64,000 nucleotides of DNA from Streptomyces sp. R41 (GCF_041053055.1 NZ_CP163443.1:2418001-2482000); one strand, 5' to 3'. Counted from the stretch's first letter, positions 26,451 to 36,738 are shown. Notes: generated from the sequence alone by a model not told the origin. Translations and numbers: made by a program.

Positions 26451-27641
26451 TCAGCGGAAGGCATCGAGTCCGGTGAGCGCCTTGCCCAGCACGAGTTGAT
26501 GCATTTCGACGGTGCCTTCGTAGGTGAGCACCGACTCCAGATTCGTGGCGTGCCGCATCACGGGGTATTCGAGCGAGATGCCGTTGGCGCCGAGAATCGT
26601 CCGCGCGGTACGGCAGATCTCGATGGCCTCCCGTACGTTGTTGAGCTTGCCGAAGCTGACCTGTTCGGGGCGGAGCCGTCCCGCGTCCATGCGCCGCCCC
26701 AGGTGATGGGCGAGCAGAATCCCCTTGTGCAGCTCGACCGCCATGTCGGCGAGCTTGGCCTGGGTGAGCTGAAAGCCGCCGATGGGCCGTCCGAACTGCT
26801 CGCGCGTCTTCGCGTACTCGACGGCGGCCTCGAAGCTGGACCGCGCGGCGCCCATGGCACCCCACACGATCCCGTACCGCGCGTGCGAGAGACAGCTGAG
26901 CGGCCCCTTCAACCCGGTCACCTCCGGCAGCACGGCGTCGGCGGGCAGCCGTACGTCGTCGAGGATCAGCTCGCTGGTGACGCTGGCCCGCAGCGACCAC
27001 TTGTGCTTGATCTCGGGAGCGGAGAATCCGGGCACGTCCGTGGGCACGACGAACCCGCGGATCCCGTCGTCGGTCTGCGCCCAGACGACGGCGACCCCGG
27101 CCACGGACCCGTTGGTGATCCACATCTTCCGCCCGTTGAGGACCCAGTCCCCGCCGTCGCGCTTGGCGTGCGTCCGCATGGAGCCGGGGTCGGACCCGTG
27201 GTCGGGCTCGGTGAGCCCGAAGCACCCGATGACGTCACCGGAGGCCATGTCCGGCAGCCACCGCTGCTTCTGTTCTTCGCTGCCGAACCGATGAATGGCG
27301 TACATGGCAAGGGAGCCCTGCACGGACACGAGCGAGCGAATCCCGGAATCGGCGGCCTCGAGCTCCAGACATGCGAGCCCGTACTGAACGGCACTGGCCC
27401 CCGCGCACCCGTACCCCTGGAGCGACATCCCGAGCGCCCCGATCCCGCCCAGCTCCCGCGCCAGCTCCCGGATCCCGGGCAGCTCCCCCTTCTCGTACCA
27501 CTCGGCGACGTACGGCAGCACCCGGTCCGCGGCCCAGGCCCGCACGGTCTCGCGGATCGCGAGATCCTCCGGCTCCAGGAGGTCATCGATGCCGAGGGGG
27601 TCGGCGGGGTCGAAGGGCGGGAGCTTCGAGGACGCGGACAT
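26451..27641 (-). CDS. Acyl-CoA dehydrogenase, glutaryl-CoA dehydrogenase-like
   Basis: 396 residues. FAD-binding and substrate motifs are present: CFGLTEPDHGSDPGSM, WITNGSVAGVAVVWAQ, REQFGRPIGGFQLTQ and the catalytic-base segment LTYEGTVEMH. Spacing and the ARYGIVWGAMGAA block fit the glutaryl-CoA dehydrogenase branch, which oxidises and decarboxylates glutaryl-CoA in lysine and tryptophan catabolism. A palindrome 23-39 bp upstream suggests control by a local repressor, but no regulator gene is adjacent. Confidence 0.92.
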   Translation of the reverse strand: MSASSKLPPFDPADPLGIDDLLEPEDLAIRETVRAWAADRVLPYVAEWYEKGELPGIRELARELGGIGALGMSLQGYGCAGASAVQYGLACLELEAADSGIRSLVSVQGSLAMYAIHRFGSEEQKQRWLPDMASGDVIGCFGLTEPDHGSDPGSMRTHAKRDGGDWVLNGRKMWITNGSVAGVAVVWAQTDDGIRGFVVPTDVPGFSAPEIKHKWSLRASVTSELILDDVRLPADAVLPEVTGLKGPLSCLSHARYGIVWGAMGAARSSFEAAVEYAKTREQFGRPIGGFQLTQAKLADMAVELHKGILLAHHLGRRMDAGRLRPEQVSFGKLNNVREAIEICRTARTILGANGISLEYPVMRHATNLESVLTYEGTVEMHQLVLGKALTGLDAFR

Positions 27642-27663
27642 GGGGCAGCCTCCGGATGACTAA

Positions 27664-27680
27664 AACTAGCACCGCTAGTT
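27664..27680. promoter_or_regulatory. Palindromic operator upstream of the acyl-CoA dehydrogenase gene
   Basis: AACTAGC-ACC-GCTAGTT is a perfect 7-bp inverted repeat with a 3-bp spacer. It is AT-rich against its surroundings and 23 bp before the ATG at 27641. The shape fits a TetR- or MarR-type site. Confidence 0.6.
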
Positions 27681-27835
27681 ACGATTCCGACCCGACGTTA
27701 CGACGCAGTGTCCCGCAAGTCCAGGCCCCGCCCGACGCCGACCCGGCAGCCGCCGACGGCGCCCCGTCCCCGCAGGAGACCAGCACTTGCAAGCGTGGCA
27801 GAAACGGACATTGCGTGGGCGGGAGAAGAAGTCGG

Positions 27836-29440
27836 CTACGCGGACACGCGCGACTCGGCAACTTCCCTGGGCGCGGGAATCGCCGAGCCCGCCGCAGGCG
27901 CCCCGCACTCCATGACCCGCGGCAACCGCAGCGCCATCACGGCCCCCAGCATCAACAACCCCGCGCTGACCAGCAGGGTCACATGCAACCCGTGCACAAA
28001 GGAGTCCCGAGCAGCATGCCGAAGCGCCGCCCCGGGAGACCCCCCGAGCCGCCCGGCAACCTCGTACGCCTCCCCGAGCGAGTGTCCCGCGGCACGTGAA
28101 TCGGCCGCCGAAACGCCGGGAACCGACGACAGTCCGGGCGCGTACGCCGCGTTCATCACGCTCCCCAGGAGCGCGATACCGATCCCGGCGCCCAGCTGGT
28201 ACGAGGTCTCGCCGATCGCGGCGGCCCCACCCGCCTGCGCCGGCGGCGCCTCGCTGAGCATCGACTCGTACGCCCCGAAGAGCGTCGTCTCCAGCCCGAA
28301 CCCCAGCAGAATGAACCCGAAGAGCAGCAGCCCCGTGTTGTCGTCCGCGCCCATCGCCGTGAGCGTCACCACCGCGGCCGCGGTGAGACAGAACCCGAAG
28401 CAGACCATCGCGCGTGGCCCGAACCGCCGCAGCATCTTCGCCCCGGCGAGCCCCGACGCCATCGCCGCGACCGTCAGCGGAAGCAGCCGCAGCCCGGTCT
28501 CCAGCGGCGACAGCCCGAGCACGAGCTGCAAGTACTGCGCGGCGATCAGCTCGAGCCCGACGAGGGCGAGCATGGCCAGCACGATGCACCCCACGGACGT
28601 ACTGAACGCGGGCCGCGAGAACATCCGCAGATCGACCAGCGGCTGCTCACGCCGCCGCTGTCGCCGTACGAACCCGGCCATCAGCGCACCGCCCACGAGC
28701 AGCGGCACCAGCGTGAACGGACTGAACGGCGCCTCACCGCCACCGAGCCGCTTCACTCCGAGGACGATCCCGAAAAGCCCGGCGGCGGCCATCAAAGCCC
28801 CCACCACATCCCAGGGACCGTTCCGGTCGCCCCGCGACTCGGGCAGCAGCAGCCGCCCGATCGGCAGGCTGACCAGCATCAGCGGGATATTGACGAGGAA
28901 GACGGACCCCCACCAGAAGTGCTCCAGGAGGAAGCCGCCCAGCAGCGGCCCCACCGCCGCTCCCACCGCGGCGACCGCGCTCCAGATGCCGATCGCGAGC
29001 GCCCGCTCCCGCCGGTCGGGAAAGACCTGGCGCAGGATCGACAGCGTCGCGGGCATGATCATCGCGCCGCCGACGCCGAGCAGGGCGCGCGCGCCGATGA
29101 GGACCTGGGCGTTGTCGGCGAGGGCCGCGATCCCGGAGGCGACGCCGAAGAGCCCGTACCCGAGAAGGAGGACACGTCTGCGGCCGACGCGGTCACCGAG
29201 CGTGCCGAAGAGTATGAGCAGCGAGGCGCAGACGAGCGGGTAGACGTCGACGATCCAGAGCAGTTCTATCGCGCCGGGCTTGAGGTCCTCGGTGACGGCG
29301 GGCACCGCGACATGCAGCACGGTGGCGTCGAGGGCGACCAGCAAGAGGCTGACGCAGAGGACGACGAGGACGACCCAGCGGTTGGCACCGGCCCCGGCCT
29401 CCCGACGGCATCGCGCAGCGGCCGTGGTCGTCCCGGACAT
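27836..29440 (-). CDS. MFS transporter, DHA2 (14-helix) family
   Basis: 534 residues from ATG at 29440, with GGGAGG 7 nt upstream. It has fourteen predicted helices, motif A GTLGDRVGRRRVLLLG and motif C-like LGVGGAMIMPATLS. DHA2 proteins export drugs, dyes or native metabolites in exchange for protons. No TetR-type regulator is adjacent, which is unusual for drug exporters of this family. The 155 bp downstream hold nothing recognisable. Confidence 0.92.
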   Translation of the reverse strand: MSGTTTAAARCRREAGAGANRWVVLVVLCVSLLLVALDATVLHVAVPAVTEDLKPGAIELLWIVDVYPLVCASLLILFGTLGDRVGRRRVLLLGYGLFGVASGIAALADNAQVLIGARALLGVGGAMIMPATLSILRQVFPDRRERALAIGIWSAVAAVGAAVGPLLGGFLLEHFWWGSVFLVNIPLMLVSLPIGRLLLPESRGDRNGPWDVVGALMAAAGLFGIVLGVKRLGGGEAPFSPFTLVPLLVGGALMAGFVRRQRRREQPLVDLRMFSRPAFSTSVGCIVLAMLALVGLELIAAQYLQLVLGLSPLETGLRLLPLTVAAMASGLAGAKMLRRFGPRAMVCFGFCLTAAAVVTLTAMGADDNTGLLLFGFILLGFGLETTLFGAYESMLSEAPPAQAGGAAAIGETSYQLGAGIGIALLGSVMNAAYAPGLSSVPGVSAADSRAAGHSLGEAYEVAGRLGGSPGAALRHAARDSFVHGLHVTLLVSAGLLMLGAVMALRLPRVMECGAPAAGSAIPAPREVAESRVSA

Positions 29441-29700
29441 GTACGTACCTCCCAGATGTTCCCTCGCGTTCGGCGGAACCTCAGGGTGGGGACTCCCTGG
29501 GGCTGCGGCCTGGGAGAGCGGAATCCCGGGGCCCACGCAACAAAGGCGAGTGAGCGGCCAGCGTACGCGAGTTCCCGCCGATGACGCGTGGCAGACCTCT
29601 CACGTTCTTCCCGCCGAGCGTGTGGCGTGCGCCACGCTCCCCTTGGTGCACCACGCCCCGCGGGGCCTGCCGGTTCCGGGAGCAACCGATAATCGAGCCC

Positions 29701-30882
29701 GTGACCGATCTTGAGACGCCTGTCGCGACACCGCCCCGCACGGGCGCCCTGCGCCGGGCCGCGCCCGCACTCCTGGGGTACGCGGCCGTGCGCGCCCTGG
29801 GCCTCATCGCCCTGGCCGTGTGGAGCGCGGCGCACGGCAAGAGCGCCCACACGCTGCTGACGGCGCGCTGGGACTCGCTCTGGTACACCCGGGTCGCCGA
29901 TCTCGGCTACGGCTACGAGGTCCGCCTCCCGAACGGCGACGTGCACTCGAACCTCGCGTTCTTCCCGCTGCTGCCCTGGCTGGAGCGGCTCGTCTCGGCG
30001 GTCACACCGCTGTCGTACGCGGACGCGGGCCTGCTGGTCAGCACCTTGGCCTCGCTCGCCGCGGCCTGGGGGATCTTCGCGGTCGCGGACCATGTGTACG
30101 GCCGCCGGGTGGGTGTCTGCGCCGTGCTCGTGTGGGCGGTGCTGCCCGTCGGCATCGTGCAGTCGATGGCGTACAGCGAGTCCCTGTTCACGGCGCTCGC
30201 GGCCTGGTCGCTCTACGCGATGCTGACCGGCCGCTGGCTGACGGCCGGCCTGCTCGCCTCGCTCGCCGGGCTGACCCGCCCGGTGGGCATCGCGGTGGTC
30301 GCTGCCCTGTGGACGGCGGCGATTACCTCGTTCGCGGGAGAATTCGTACGGGACCGGAGCGCGCCGCGGCCGGACGGCGCATTCGTGTGGCCGCGCGCCC
30401 TCGGCATGCTCCTCGCGCCCCTCGGTGCCGCGGGCTACGTGCTGTGGGTCGGCCATCGCACGGGCAAGGGCCCGCTCGGATATCTCGACGTCCAGGCGGG
30501 CTGGCGCAACGGCTTCGACGGCGGTTACGCCTTCGCCCGCTTCATCGGCGACAAGTTCACGTCATTTCCGTCGGCCCTGGCCGGTGTCGGGCTGATCGTC
30601 GGGGTCGCGCTGATCGTCTGGCTGTACGTGACGTGCGTACGCCAGGGGCAGCCGCTGCCACTCCTCGTGTACGCGGGTGTCGTCACCGCGCTCGCCCTGT
30701 GCGCGTCGAGCTACTTCGGCTCGAAACCGCGCCTCCTGCTGCCCGCCTTCCCCCTTCTCCTCCCCCTCGCGGTGGCCCTGGCCCGGCTGCGTACGTCCAG
30801 GTCAGCGCTGGTTCTCGGCGGTGTGGCGGTGGCTTCGGCGGTCTATGGCGCGTTCTGGCTGAACGGCTCCGGGCCGCCGTGA
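29701..30882 (+). CDS. Membrane glycosyltransferase (PIG-V/GT-C type mannosyltransferase-like)
   Basis: 393 residues from GTG at 29701 (VTDLETPVATPP). About ten transmembrane helices; the first loop has the GT-C-like acidic motif ARWDSLWYTRVADLGYG followed by SNLAFFPLLPWLERL. This resembles PIG-V-type integral membrane mannosyltransferases that use polyprenyl-phosphate sugars. The acceptor is unknown. It is divergent from the MFS gene. The reading frame upstream to 29581 is open but lacks signals. Confidence 0.82.
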   Translation: MTDLETPVATPPRTGALRRAAPALLGYAAVRALGLIALAVWSAAHGKSAHTLLTARWDSLWYTRVADLGYGYEVRLPNGDVHSNLAFFPLLPWLERLVSAVTPLSYADAGLLVSTLASLAAAWGIFAVADHVYGRRVGVCAVLVWAVLPVGIVQSMAYSESLFTALAAWSLYAMLTGRWLTAGLLASLAGLTRPVGIAVVAALWTAAITSFAGEFVRDRSAPRPDGAFVWPRALGMLLAPLGAAGYVLWVGHRTGKGPLGYLDVQAGWRNGFDGGYAFARFIGDKFTSFPSALAGVGLIVGVALIVWLYVTCVRQGQPLPLLVYAGVVTALALCASSYFGSKPRLLLPAFPLLLPLAVALARLRTSRSALVLGGVAVASAVYGAFWLNGSGPP

Positions 30883-31122
30883 TCCACTCCCCGGGGCCCG
30901 GTGAGCGGCCGGAGAATTCCAAGCCAGCATTCGGTGAACGAATATATAAGCGCCATAAAACCGAAGGCCGTACGAGATCAATGGAATTGAAGGGTCCGGG
31001 CGCCGATCATTAGTGATTCATTGGAAATAAACATGGTTCTGAGAGGAATCCCACATCACATCGTCATCACAAAGCGAGTGATTCGGCCTGGAACACAGCT
31101 CACTCGCTGTAACGTCGATTGA

Positions 31123-32151
31123 GTGCGTACCGAACGAAACCTCACCCGTCTGGACCGGGTCTTCGCCCGGCTGGACCGTGAGCCGGAACGACCGGCCCAC
31201 ATCGATGTGCCGAAGATGAGCCGGCACAGGGTTGTGCTCTTCGGAGCCACCCTGGCCTTCTACGTGGCCATTGTGTGGGCCGTGGCGATCACGTCGTGGC
31301 TTGTCCGGTTCGACTGGCAGGTCATGTTCTTCCGGCCCTATCAGCAGTGGCCGGAGATCCACGCGTTCCTCGACTACTACGTGGTGCTCGGCCAGCGCGG
31401 CCCCACCGCCGTGATGGTCGCCGCCTGGCTCGGCTGGCGCTCCTGGCGGCAGCACACCCTGCGCCCGCTGCTCACGCTGGGCGCCTCGCTGCTGCTGCTC
31501 AACATCACGGTCGGCGCCGCCAAGCTCGGCATGGGCCGCCTCGGCCCGCACTACGCCATCACGATCGGCTCGAACGAGATGGGGCTCGGCGGCGATATAT
31601 TCCCTTCGGGCCACACCGCGAACGCCGTCGTGACCTGGGGAATCCTGGCCTATCTGGCCTCGACCCCAAGGGCCCGACGCTGGCTGTCCGCCCTGTCCGC
31701 CGTGACCTCGCTCGGCGTCGGCCTCACCACCGTGTACCTCGGTACGCACTGGCTGAGCGACGTACTCCTGGGCTGGGCCGCGGGTCTGCTGATCCTGCTG
31801 GCGCTGCCGTGGGTCGAGCCGCTGATCGCGCGTGCCGAGGCCGGGATCTTCTCGCTGCGCGACTCCTGGCGCGCGCGTCGCGACCGCAGCGTGCCCGCTC
31901 CGACGGCCTCGCCGGTCGCCGCGCCCGTCATGGTCCCGCAGCCCACCGGCGCGGACGGGGAGGTGCCTGCCCGCGAGACGGTCGGCGCCGCCCGCTCGCC
32001 CCGGGCGCCCGTCTACCTGGCCCCCGGGCCGCACACCGCCCGCTCGGAGCGCACCCCGGTCACGCCGGTCGGCAGCCGCCGTCCGCCGCACCCGGACCGC
32101 GTGGCACGCGGGACCACGGCCGCCTCGGCTCGCCCCCTGACCGGCGGCTGA
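31123..32151 (+). CDS. PAP2-superfamily phosphatase
   Basis: 342 residues with about six helices. The three phosphatase motifs are in order: KLGMGRLGP (motif 1), FPSGHTAN (motif 2) and TTVYLGTHWLSDVLLGW (motif 3, with catalytic His and Asp). The last 90 residues form a Pro/Ala/Arg-rich cytoplasmic tail. Likely substrates are lipid phosphates such as undecaprenyl diphosphate or phosphatidic acid. The 240-bp region before it is distinctly AT-rich for this genome. A strong terminator follows. Confidence 0.9.
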   Translation: MRTERNLTRLDRVFARLDREPERPAHIDVPKMSRHRVVLFGATLAFYVAIVWAVAITSWLVRFDWQVMFFRPYQQWPEIHAFLDYYVVLGQRGPTAVMVAAWLGWRSWRQHTLRPLLTLGASLLLLNITVGAAKLGMGRLGPHYAITIGSNEMGLGGDIFPSGHTANAVVTWGILAYLASTPRARRWLSALSAVTSLGVGLTTVYLGTHWLSDVLLGWAAGLLILLALPWVEPLIARAEAGIFSLRDSWRARRDRSVPAPTASPVAAPVMVPQPTGADGEVPARETVGAARSPRAPVYLAPGPHTARSERTPVTPVGSRRPPHPDRVARGTTAASARPLTGG

Positions 32152-32197
32152 GGACAATAGGACAGCGGGGCCGGTACGCACAGCCTCTCCCCGCACC

Positions 32198-32236
32198 GCG
32201 AAGGCCCCCGGCTCCTGACGAGCCGGGGGCCTTCGC
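32198..32236. terminator. Bidirectional hairpin terminator
   Basis: GCGAAGGCCCCCGGCT (32198-32213) pairs perfectly with its complement (32221-32236) across a 7-nt loop, between convergent stops at 32151 and 32257. Confidence 0.85.
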
Positions 32237-32256
32237 ACGTTCCGTGGGCTGTGCCG

Positions 32257-32472
32257 TCAGCCCTTCCAGCAGCGGGTCACCCTGCCGTCGGTGACCTCGA
32301 AGTTCAGTCGCCCGAAGCGGTACTCCATGGTGATGATCGCGCCGGGCGGCAGCGAACGCACCGAGGACCAGCCGTGCTCGCGGGCACGACGCTCGGCGCT
32401 GTTCGCCTCCAGCCCGACATAGCTCTCCGGACTGTCCTGGGGCTCCGCGGGAGGGGTGGGAATGGGTGCCAT
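32257..32472 (-). CDS. I78-family peptidase inhibitor-like protein
   Basis: 71 residues from ATG at 32472 (MAPIPTPPAEPQDSPE); an upstream in-frame GTG is less likely. The core YVGLEANSAERRAREHGW followed by PGAIITMEYRFGRLNFEV and VTRCWKG matches the I78 inhibitor family, small proteins related to potato inhibitor I. No signal peptide is present, so it is probably cytoplasmic and not aimed at the secreted streptogrisins encoded in this window. Confidence 0.8.
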   Translation of the reverse strand: MAPIPTPPAEPQDSPESYVGLEANSAERRAREHGWSSVRSLPPGAIITMEYRFGRLNFEVTDGRVTRCWKG

Positions 32473-32877
32473 GACCGCCACGTTAGGCGGCACACTCCTG
32501 CCGGGGAAGCCCGAACCCGCCACCAAGCGTCACCCATCCCCCTCCGGTCACGCTTCTGTCACAGGATCACGACACGCGTTTCGGCCGAACTCCGTCACAC
32601 GTACGAGGGGTTCCGTACGTGTTCCGCACGCCTTCGAACGTAATTCGGAGCTAACGTGGCGCAGTCCCGAATAGCCCAATGGAATGTGCGGATCCGACGG
32701 TGCGGCCAAGCCTTTTCATTCCGATTCCGGAGAGTGCCGTGGAAGCTGATGCCACATAGGAAATACACGGTTTAAGCACACAACCCCCGCACGCCCCCTG
32801 TCGGAGCGCGGGGCGACGCGAGCATCATGGCGTGAGCTTCAGCAGGCCCAGAACGCGCGACGGCGAAGGGGCGAGCG
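32473..32877. other. 405-bp intergenic region, no gene seen
   Basis: The region separates divergent genes and should hold promoters for the I78 inhibitor and the ctaD paralogue. It contains local AT-rich patches (about 32690-32780). No conserved open frame, tRNA or strong hairpin was recognised. Confidence 0.5.
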
Positions 32878-34569
32878 ATGGGGACGGACACCGCGCAGGC
32901 GACGGCGCGACCCGTGCGGACCAATCGGCCGGGGCGACTGGTCGTCGACTGGCTGACGACCACCGATCACAAGAAGATCGGCCACCTCTACCTGGTCACG
33001 TCCTTCGCGTTCTTCCTGATCGGCGGCGTCATGGCGCTGATGATGCGCGCCGAACTCGCCCGGCCCGGCCTGCAGATCATGGACAACAACCAGTTCAACC
33101 AGCTGTTCACCATGCACGGCACGATCATGCTGCTGCTCTTCGCGACCCCGACGTTCGCCGGGTTCGCCAACGAGATCATGCCGCTGCAGATCGGCTCCCC
33201 GGACGTCGCGTTCCCGCGGCTGAACATGCTGTCGTACTGGTTCTTCCTCTTCGGCGGTCTGATCGTGCTGGGCTCGCTGCTGGTGCCCGACGGACCGGCC
33301 GCCTTCGGCTGGTTCGCCTACGCCCCGCTCAACAGCCTGGAGCGCTCGCCGGGCATCGGCGCCGACATGTGGATCATGGGCCTCGCGCTGGCCGGCTTCG
33401 GAACGATTCTCGGCGCGGTGAACTTCATTACGACCATCGTCGGAATGCGCGCGCCCGGCATGACGATGTTCCGGCTGCCGATCTTCACCTGGAACACCCT
33501 CTTCACCTCGATCCTGATCCTCTTCGCGTTCCCGGTGCTCGCGGCGGCGCTGCTGGTACTGGAGGCGGATCGGCGGTTCGGCTCGGTGGTGTTCGAAGCG
33601 GCCAACGGCGGAGCGCTGCTGTGGCAGCACCTGTTCTGGTTCTTCGGCCATCCCGAGGTCTACATCATCGCGCTGCCGTTCTTCGGGATCATCACGGAGA
33701 TCCTGCCGGTCTTCAGCCGGAAGCCGATCTTCGGCTATCTGACGCTGGTCGCCGCGACCATGGCGATCACCGGTCTCTCGATCGTCGTATGGGCACACCA
33801 CATGTTCGCGACCGGCGCGGTGTTGCTGCCGTACTTCTCCTTCATGTCGTTCCTGATCGCCGTGCCGACCGGCGTGAAGTTCTTCAACTGGTCCGGCACG
33901 ATGCTCAAGGGGTCCCTGTCCTTCGAGACACCCATGCTGTGGGCGACGGGCTTCCTGGTGACGTTCCTGTTCGGCGGCCTGACCGGGGTGATCCTGGCCT
34001 CGCCGCCTATTGACTTCCACGTCACCGACTCGTACTTCGTGGTCGCCCACTTCCACTACGTCGTCTTCGGTACCGTCGTCTTCGCGACCTTCGGCGGCTT
34101 CTACTTCTGGTGGCCCAAGTTCACCGGCAAGATGCTCGACGAACGGCTCGGCAAGATCCATTTCTGGACGCTGTTCATCGGCTTCCAGACCACGTTCCTG
34201 GTGCAGCACTGGCTGGGCGCCGAGGGCATGCCGCGCCGGTACGCGGACTATCTGGCCGCCGACGGCTTCACCGCGCTCAACACCATCTCCACGATCGGCG
34301 CCTTCCTGCTGGGCATCTCGACCCTGCCGTTCCTCTACAACATCTGGAAGACCGCCAAGTACGCCGCGAACGTCGAGGTCGACGACCCCTGGGGCTTCGG
34401 CCGCTCCCTGGAGTGGGCGACCTCGTGTCCGCCGCCCCGGCACAACTTCGTCACGCTGCCCCGGGTCCGCTCCGAGTCCCCGGCGTTCGACCTGCACCAT
34501 CCCGAGTACGCGGCGCTTGAGCCGAAGCCCGGTCCAGAGCCCGAGACAGCCGGTCCCGGGACGTCCTGA
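32878..34569 (+). CDS. ctaD: Cytochrome c oxidase subunit I, orphan paralogue
   Basis: 563 residues with twelve predicted helices. Haem and copper ligands are present: FTMHGTIM (haem a His), FFGHPEVYI (CuB His and cross-linked Tyr), [10 protein letters not shown] (CuB His pair) and [11 protein letters not shown] (haem ligands). It reduces oxygen to water in the plasma membrane. No ctaC, ctaE or ctaF is nearby, so it must borrow the other subunits, and the main ctaD is presumably elsewhere. The last 119 bp overlap the WYL regulator gene on the other strand; that tail ([15 protein letters not shown]) is not conserved. Confidence 0.93.
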   Translation: MGTDTAQATARPVRTNRPGRLVVDWLTTTDHKKIGHLYLVTSFAFFLIGGVMALMMRAELARPGLQIMDNNQFNQLFTMHGTIMLLLFATPTFAGFANEIMPLQIGSPDVAFPRLNMLSYWFFLFGGLIVLGSLLVPDGPAAFGWFAYAPLNSLERSPGIGADMWIMGLALAGFGTILGAVNFITTIVGMRAPGMTMFRLPIFTWNTLFTSILILFAFPVLAAALLVLEADRRFGSVVFEAANGGALLWQHLFWFFGHPEVYIIALPFFGIITEILPVFSRKPIFGYLTLVAATMAITGLSIVVWAHHMFATGAVLLPYFSFMSFLIAVPTGVKFFNWSGTMLKGSLSFETPMLWATGFLVTFLFGGLTGVILASPPIDFHVTDSYFVVAHFHYVVFGTVVFATFGGFYFWWPKFTGKMLDERLGKIHFWTLFIGFQTTFLVQHWLGAEGMPRRYADYLAADGFTALNTISTIGAFLLGISTLPFLYNIWKTAKYAANVEVDDPWGFGRSLEWATSCPPPRHNFVTLPRVRSESPAFDLHHPEYAALEPKPGPEPETAGPGTS

Positions 34570-35488
34570 TCGCGTCGGTGAGCTCGGCGGGTTCGAGGAT
34601 CTCGAACTCGAAGCCCATCAACATCACGTGAATGACCATCACGTCGAGGCTCGCCGCTCCGGTGCGCAGAACGCAGCTGTCCGTCCCGTCGGCTTCCAGG
34701 GTCCCGGCGGAGGGTGAGATCCGCTCGGCCGCCTCCTCCAGGGGCACGAGCAGCCTGATGGCGGCGTGCGAGGCGTACGCGCGCGTGGAGACGCCCTTGG
34801 AGACGTACGCCGCCAGGTCCTCGGCCGGTGGCGTACGGGGCGGGAAGCGCGGTCCGTGCGGCGGCTTGGGCTTGATGCGGTCGACCCGGAACGTACGCCA
34901 GTCGTCGCGGTCGACGTCCCAGGCGACCAGGTACCAGCGGCGCTCGGTGCACACCAGGCGGTGCGGTTCGACCGTACGGCGGGTGGCCGCACCGCCGTGG
35001 TCGCGGTACTCGAAGCGCAGCCGCTCCGAGTCGCGGCACAGGTTGGCCAGCTCGGTGAGGACGGCGGGGTCGACGGCCGACGGCTGGGGGCCGCGCAGCA
35101 TCGGCACGGTGAACGCGTTCAGGGCGCCCACCCGGCGGCGCAGCCGGTGCGGCAGCACCTGTTCGAGCTTGGCGAGGGCGCGTACGGAGGTCTCGCCGAT
35201 GCCCTCGATGCCCTGCCCGGCGGCCGTGCGCAGCCCGACCGCCACGGCCACCGCCTCGTCGTCGTCCAGGAGCAGCGGCGGCAGTTCGGCGCCCGCGCCG
35301 AGCTGGTAGCCGCCGCCCGTGCCGGGACTGGCGTTGACGGGATAGCCCAGCTCGCGCAGCCGGTCCACATCGCGGCGGACGGTCCTGGGCGTGACGCCGA
35401 GGCGGTCCGCCAGGTCGGCCCCGGACCATTCGCGGTGGGCCTGCAGCAGCGAGAGCAGGCGCAGGAGTCGTGCCGATGTCTCCAACAT
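34451..35488 (-). CDS. WYL-domain transcriptional regulator (HTH type 11)
   Basis: 345 residues from ATG at 35488. N-terminal helix-turn-helix ([20 protein letters not shown], about 21-40), then the WYL domain ([20 protein letters not shown]), and a C-terminal WCX region. WYL proteins sense nucleotides or small ligands. It is divergent from an epoxide hydrolase gene across 63 bp that contain a perfect 23-bp palindrome, its likely operator. Its 3' end overlaps the convergent ctaD paralogue by 119 bp; the overlapping tail ([19 protein letters not shown]) looks non-conserved. Confidence 0.9.
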   Translation of the reverse strand: MLETSARLLRLLSLLQAHREWSGADLADRLGVTPRTVRRDVDRLRELGYPVNASPGTGGGYQLGAGAELPPLLLDDDEAVAVAVGLRTAAGQGIEGIGETSVRALAKLEQVLPHRLRRRVGALNAFTVPMLRGPQPSAVDPAVLTELANLCRDSERLRFEYRDHGGAATRRTVEPHRLVCTERRWYLVAWDVDRDDWRTFRVDRIKPKPPHGPRFPPRTPPAEDLAAYVSKGVSTRAYASHAAIRLLVPLEEAAERISPSAGTLEADGTDSCVLRTGAASLDVMVIHVMLMGFEFEILEPAELTDAIRTSRDRLSRALDRASAQAPRTRDGAGRTPGTRSGPGAA

Positions 35489-35508
35489 GGTTCCGAGTCT
35501 GCCAGGAG

Positions 35509-35531
35509 TTGCGGACAGTAACTGTCCGCAA
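35509..35531. promoter_or_regulatory. Perfect palindrome between WYL regulator and epoxide hydrolase
   Basis: TTGCGGACAGT (35509-35519), one central A, then its exact complement ACTGTCCGCAA (35521-35531). It lies 20 bp from both the regulator start (35488) and the hydrolase start (35552), ideal for control of both promoters. Confidence 0.8.
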
Positions 35532-35551
35532 GGGTTCCTACCGTAGGAGAC

Positions 35552-36724
35552 ATGGCAGACAACGCAGACACCACGGTGCACCCCTTCCGGATCGAGATCC
35601 CCCAGGCGCAGCTGGACGACCTGCACACGCGCCTGGACCTGACCCGCTGGCCCGACGAGCTGCCGGACGCCGGCTGGGAGTACGGGGCATCACTGCCGTA
35701 CCTCCGCGAGCTTGCGGCCTACTGGCGGAACGCCTACGACTGGCGCAAGCACGAGGCCGCGCTCAACGAGTTCCCGCAGTACGTCACGGAGATCGACGGC
35801 GCCCGCGTGCACTTCCTGCACGTGCGCTCGCCCGAGCCGGACGCCGTGCCGCTTCTGCTGACGCACGGCTGGCCGGGCTCGATCGTCGAGTTCCTCGGCC
35901 TGATCGGTCCGCTCAGCGACCCGCGCGCCCACGGCGGCGATCCGGCCACCGCCTTTCACTTGGTCATCCCGTCCATCCCCGGCTTCGGCTTCTCCGGCCC
36001 CACCAGGGAGCGCGGCTGGAACGTCAGCCGTACGGCCCGGGCGTGGGCCGAGCTGATGCGCCGACTCGGCTACGAGCGCTACGGCGCCCAGGGCGGCGAC
36101 CTCGGCGCGCTGATCTCGCCCCAGCTGGGCCGGATCGCGCCCGAGTCGGTGATCGGCGTCCATGTGAATGCGGCGTCGGTGGGCTTCATCCCACTCGGTC
36201 CGGTGCCCGACGATGTGCGGGCCGAGCTGACGGAGAAGGAGCGGCGACGCCTTGCGTCCATCGCGACGTTCACGACGGACGGCTTCGGCTACAACGCGAT
36301 CCAGTCGACCCGCCCGCAGACCCTCTCCTACGGCCTGACCGACTCGCCCGTCGGCCAACTCGCCTGGATCTTCGAGAAGTTCAAGGAGTGGACGCACTCC
36401 TCGGCGGAGCTGCCCGAGGACGCGGTCGACCGGGACGTCCTCCTGACGAACGTGATGCTGTACTGGCTGACCGGCACGGCCGGTTCGGCGGCCCGCATGT
36501 ACTACGAGAACAGCCACTCCGGCGACTGGTTCCCGGTCAGCCGCTCCGACGTTCCCACCGCCGTCGCGAACTTCGACGAGGACGTCGCGATTCGCCGCTG
36601 GGCCGAGCAGACCAACACCGTGGTCCGCTGGACGGAGTTCGAGCGGGGCGGGCACTTCGCGGCCCTGGAGCAGCCGGAGCTGCTGACGGGGGACATCCGC
36701 GAGTTCTTCAGCACGCTGCGGTGA
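35552..36724 (+). CDS. Epoxide hydrolase (alpha/beta hydrolase with EHN domain)
   Basis: 390 residues. An N-terminal EHN segment ([20 protein letters not shown]) wraps an alpha/beta-hydrolase core. HGWPGS is the oxyanion-hole motif, GAQGGDLGA carries the nucleophile Asp, and [12 protein letters not shown] carries the catalytic His. The cap domain has Tyr residues that could activate the epoxide. It opens epoxides to diols, in detoxification or secondary metabolism; the substrate is not predictable. Expression is probably controlled by the divergent WYL regulator. Confidence 0.92.
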   Translation: MADNADTTVHPFRIEIPQAQLDDLHTRLDLTRWPDELPDAGWEYGASLPYLRELAAYWRNAYDWRKHEAALNEFPQYVTEIDGARVHFLHVRSPEPDAVPLLLTHGWPGSIVEFLGLIGPLSDPRAHGGDPATAFHLVIPSIPGFGFSGPTRERGWNVSRTARAWAELMRRLGYERYGAQGGDLGALISPQLGRIAPESVIGVHVNAASVGFIPLGPVPDDVRAELTEKERRRLASIATFTTDGFGYNAIQSTRPQTLSYGLTDSPVGQLAWIFEKFKEWTHSSAELPEDAVDRDVLLTNVMLYWLTGTAGSAARMYYENSHSGDWFPVSRSDVPTAVANFDEDVAIRRWAEQTNTVVRWTEFERGGHFAALEQPELLTGDIREFFSTLR

Positions 36725-36738
36725 CTGTGTAGGTTTTC

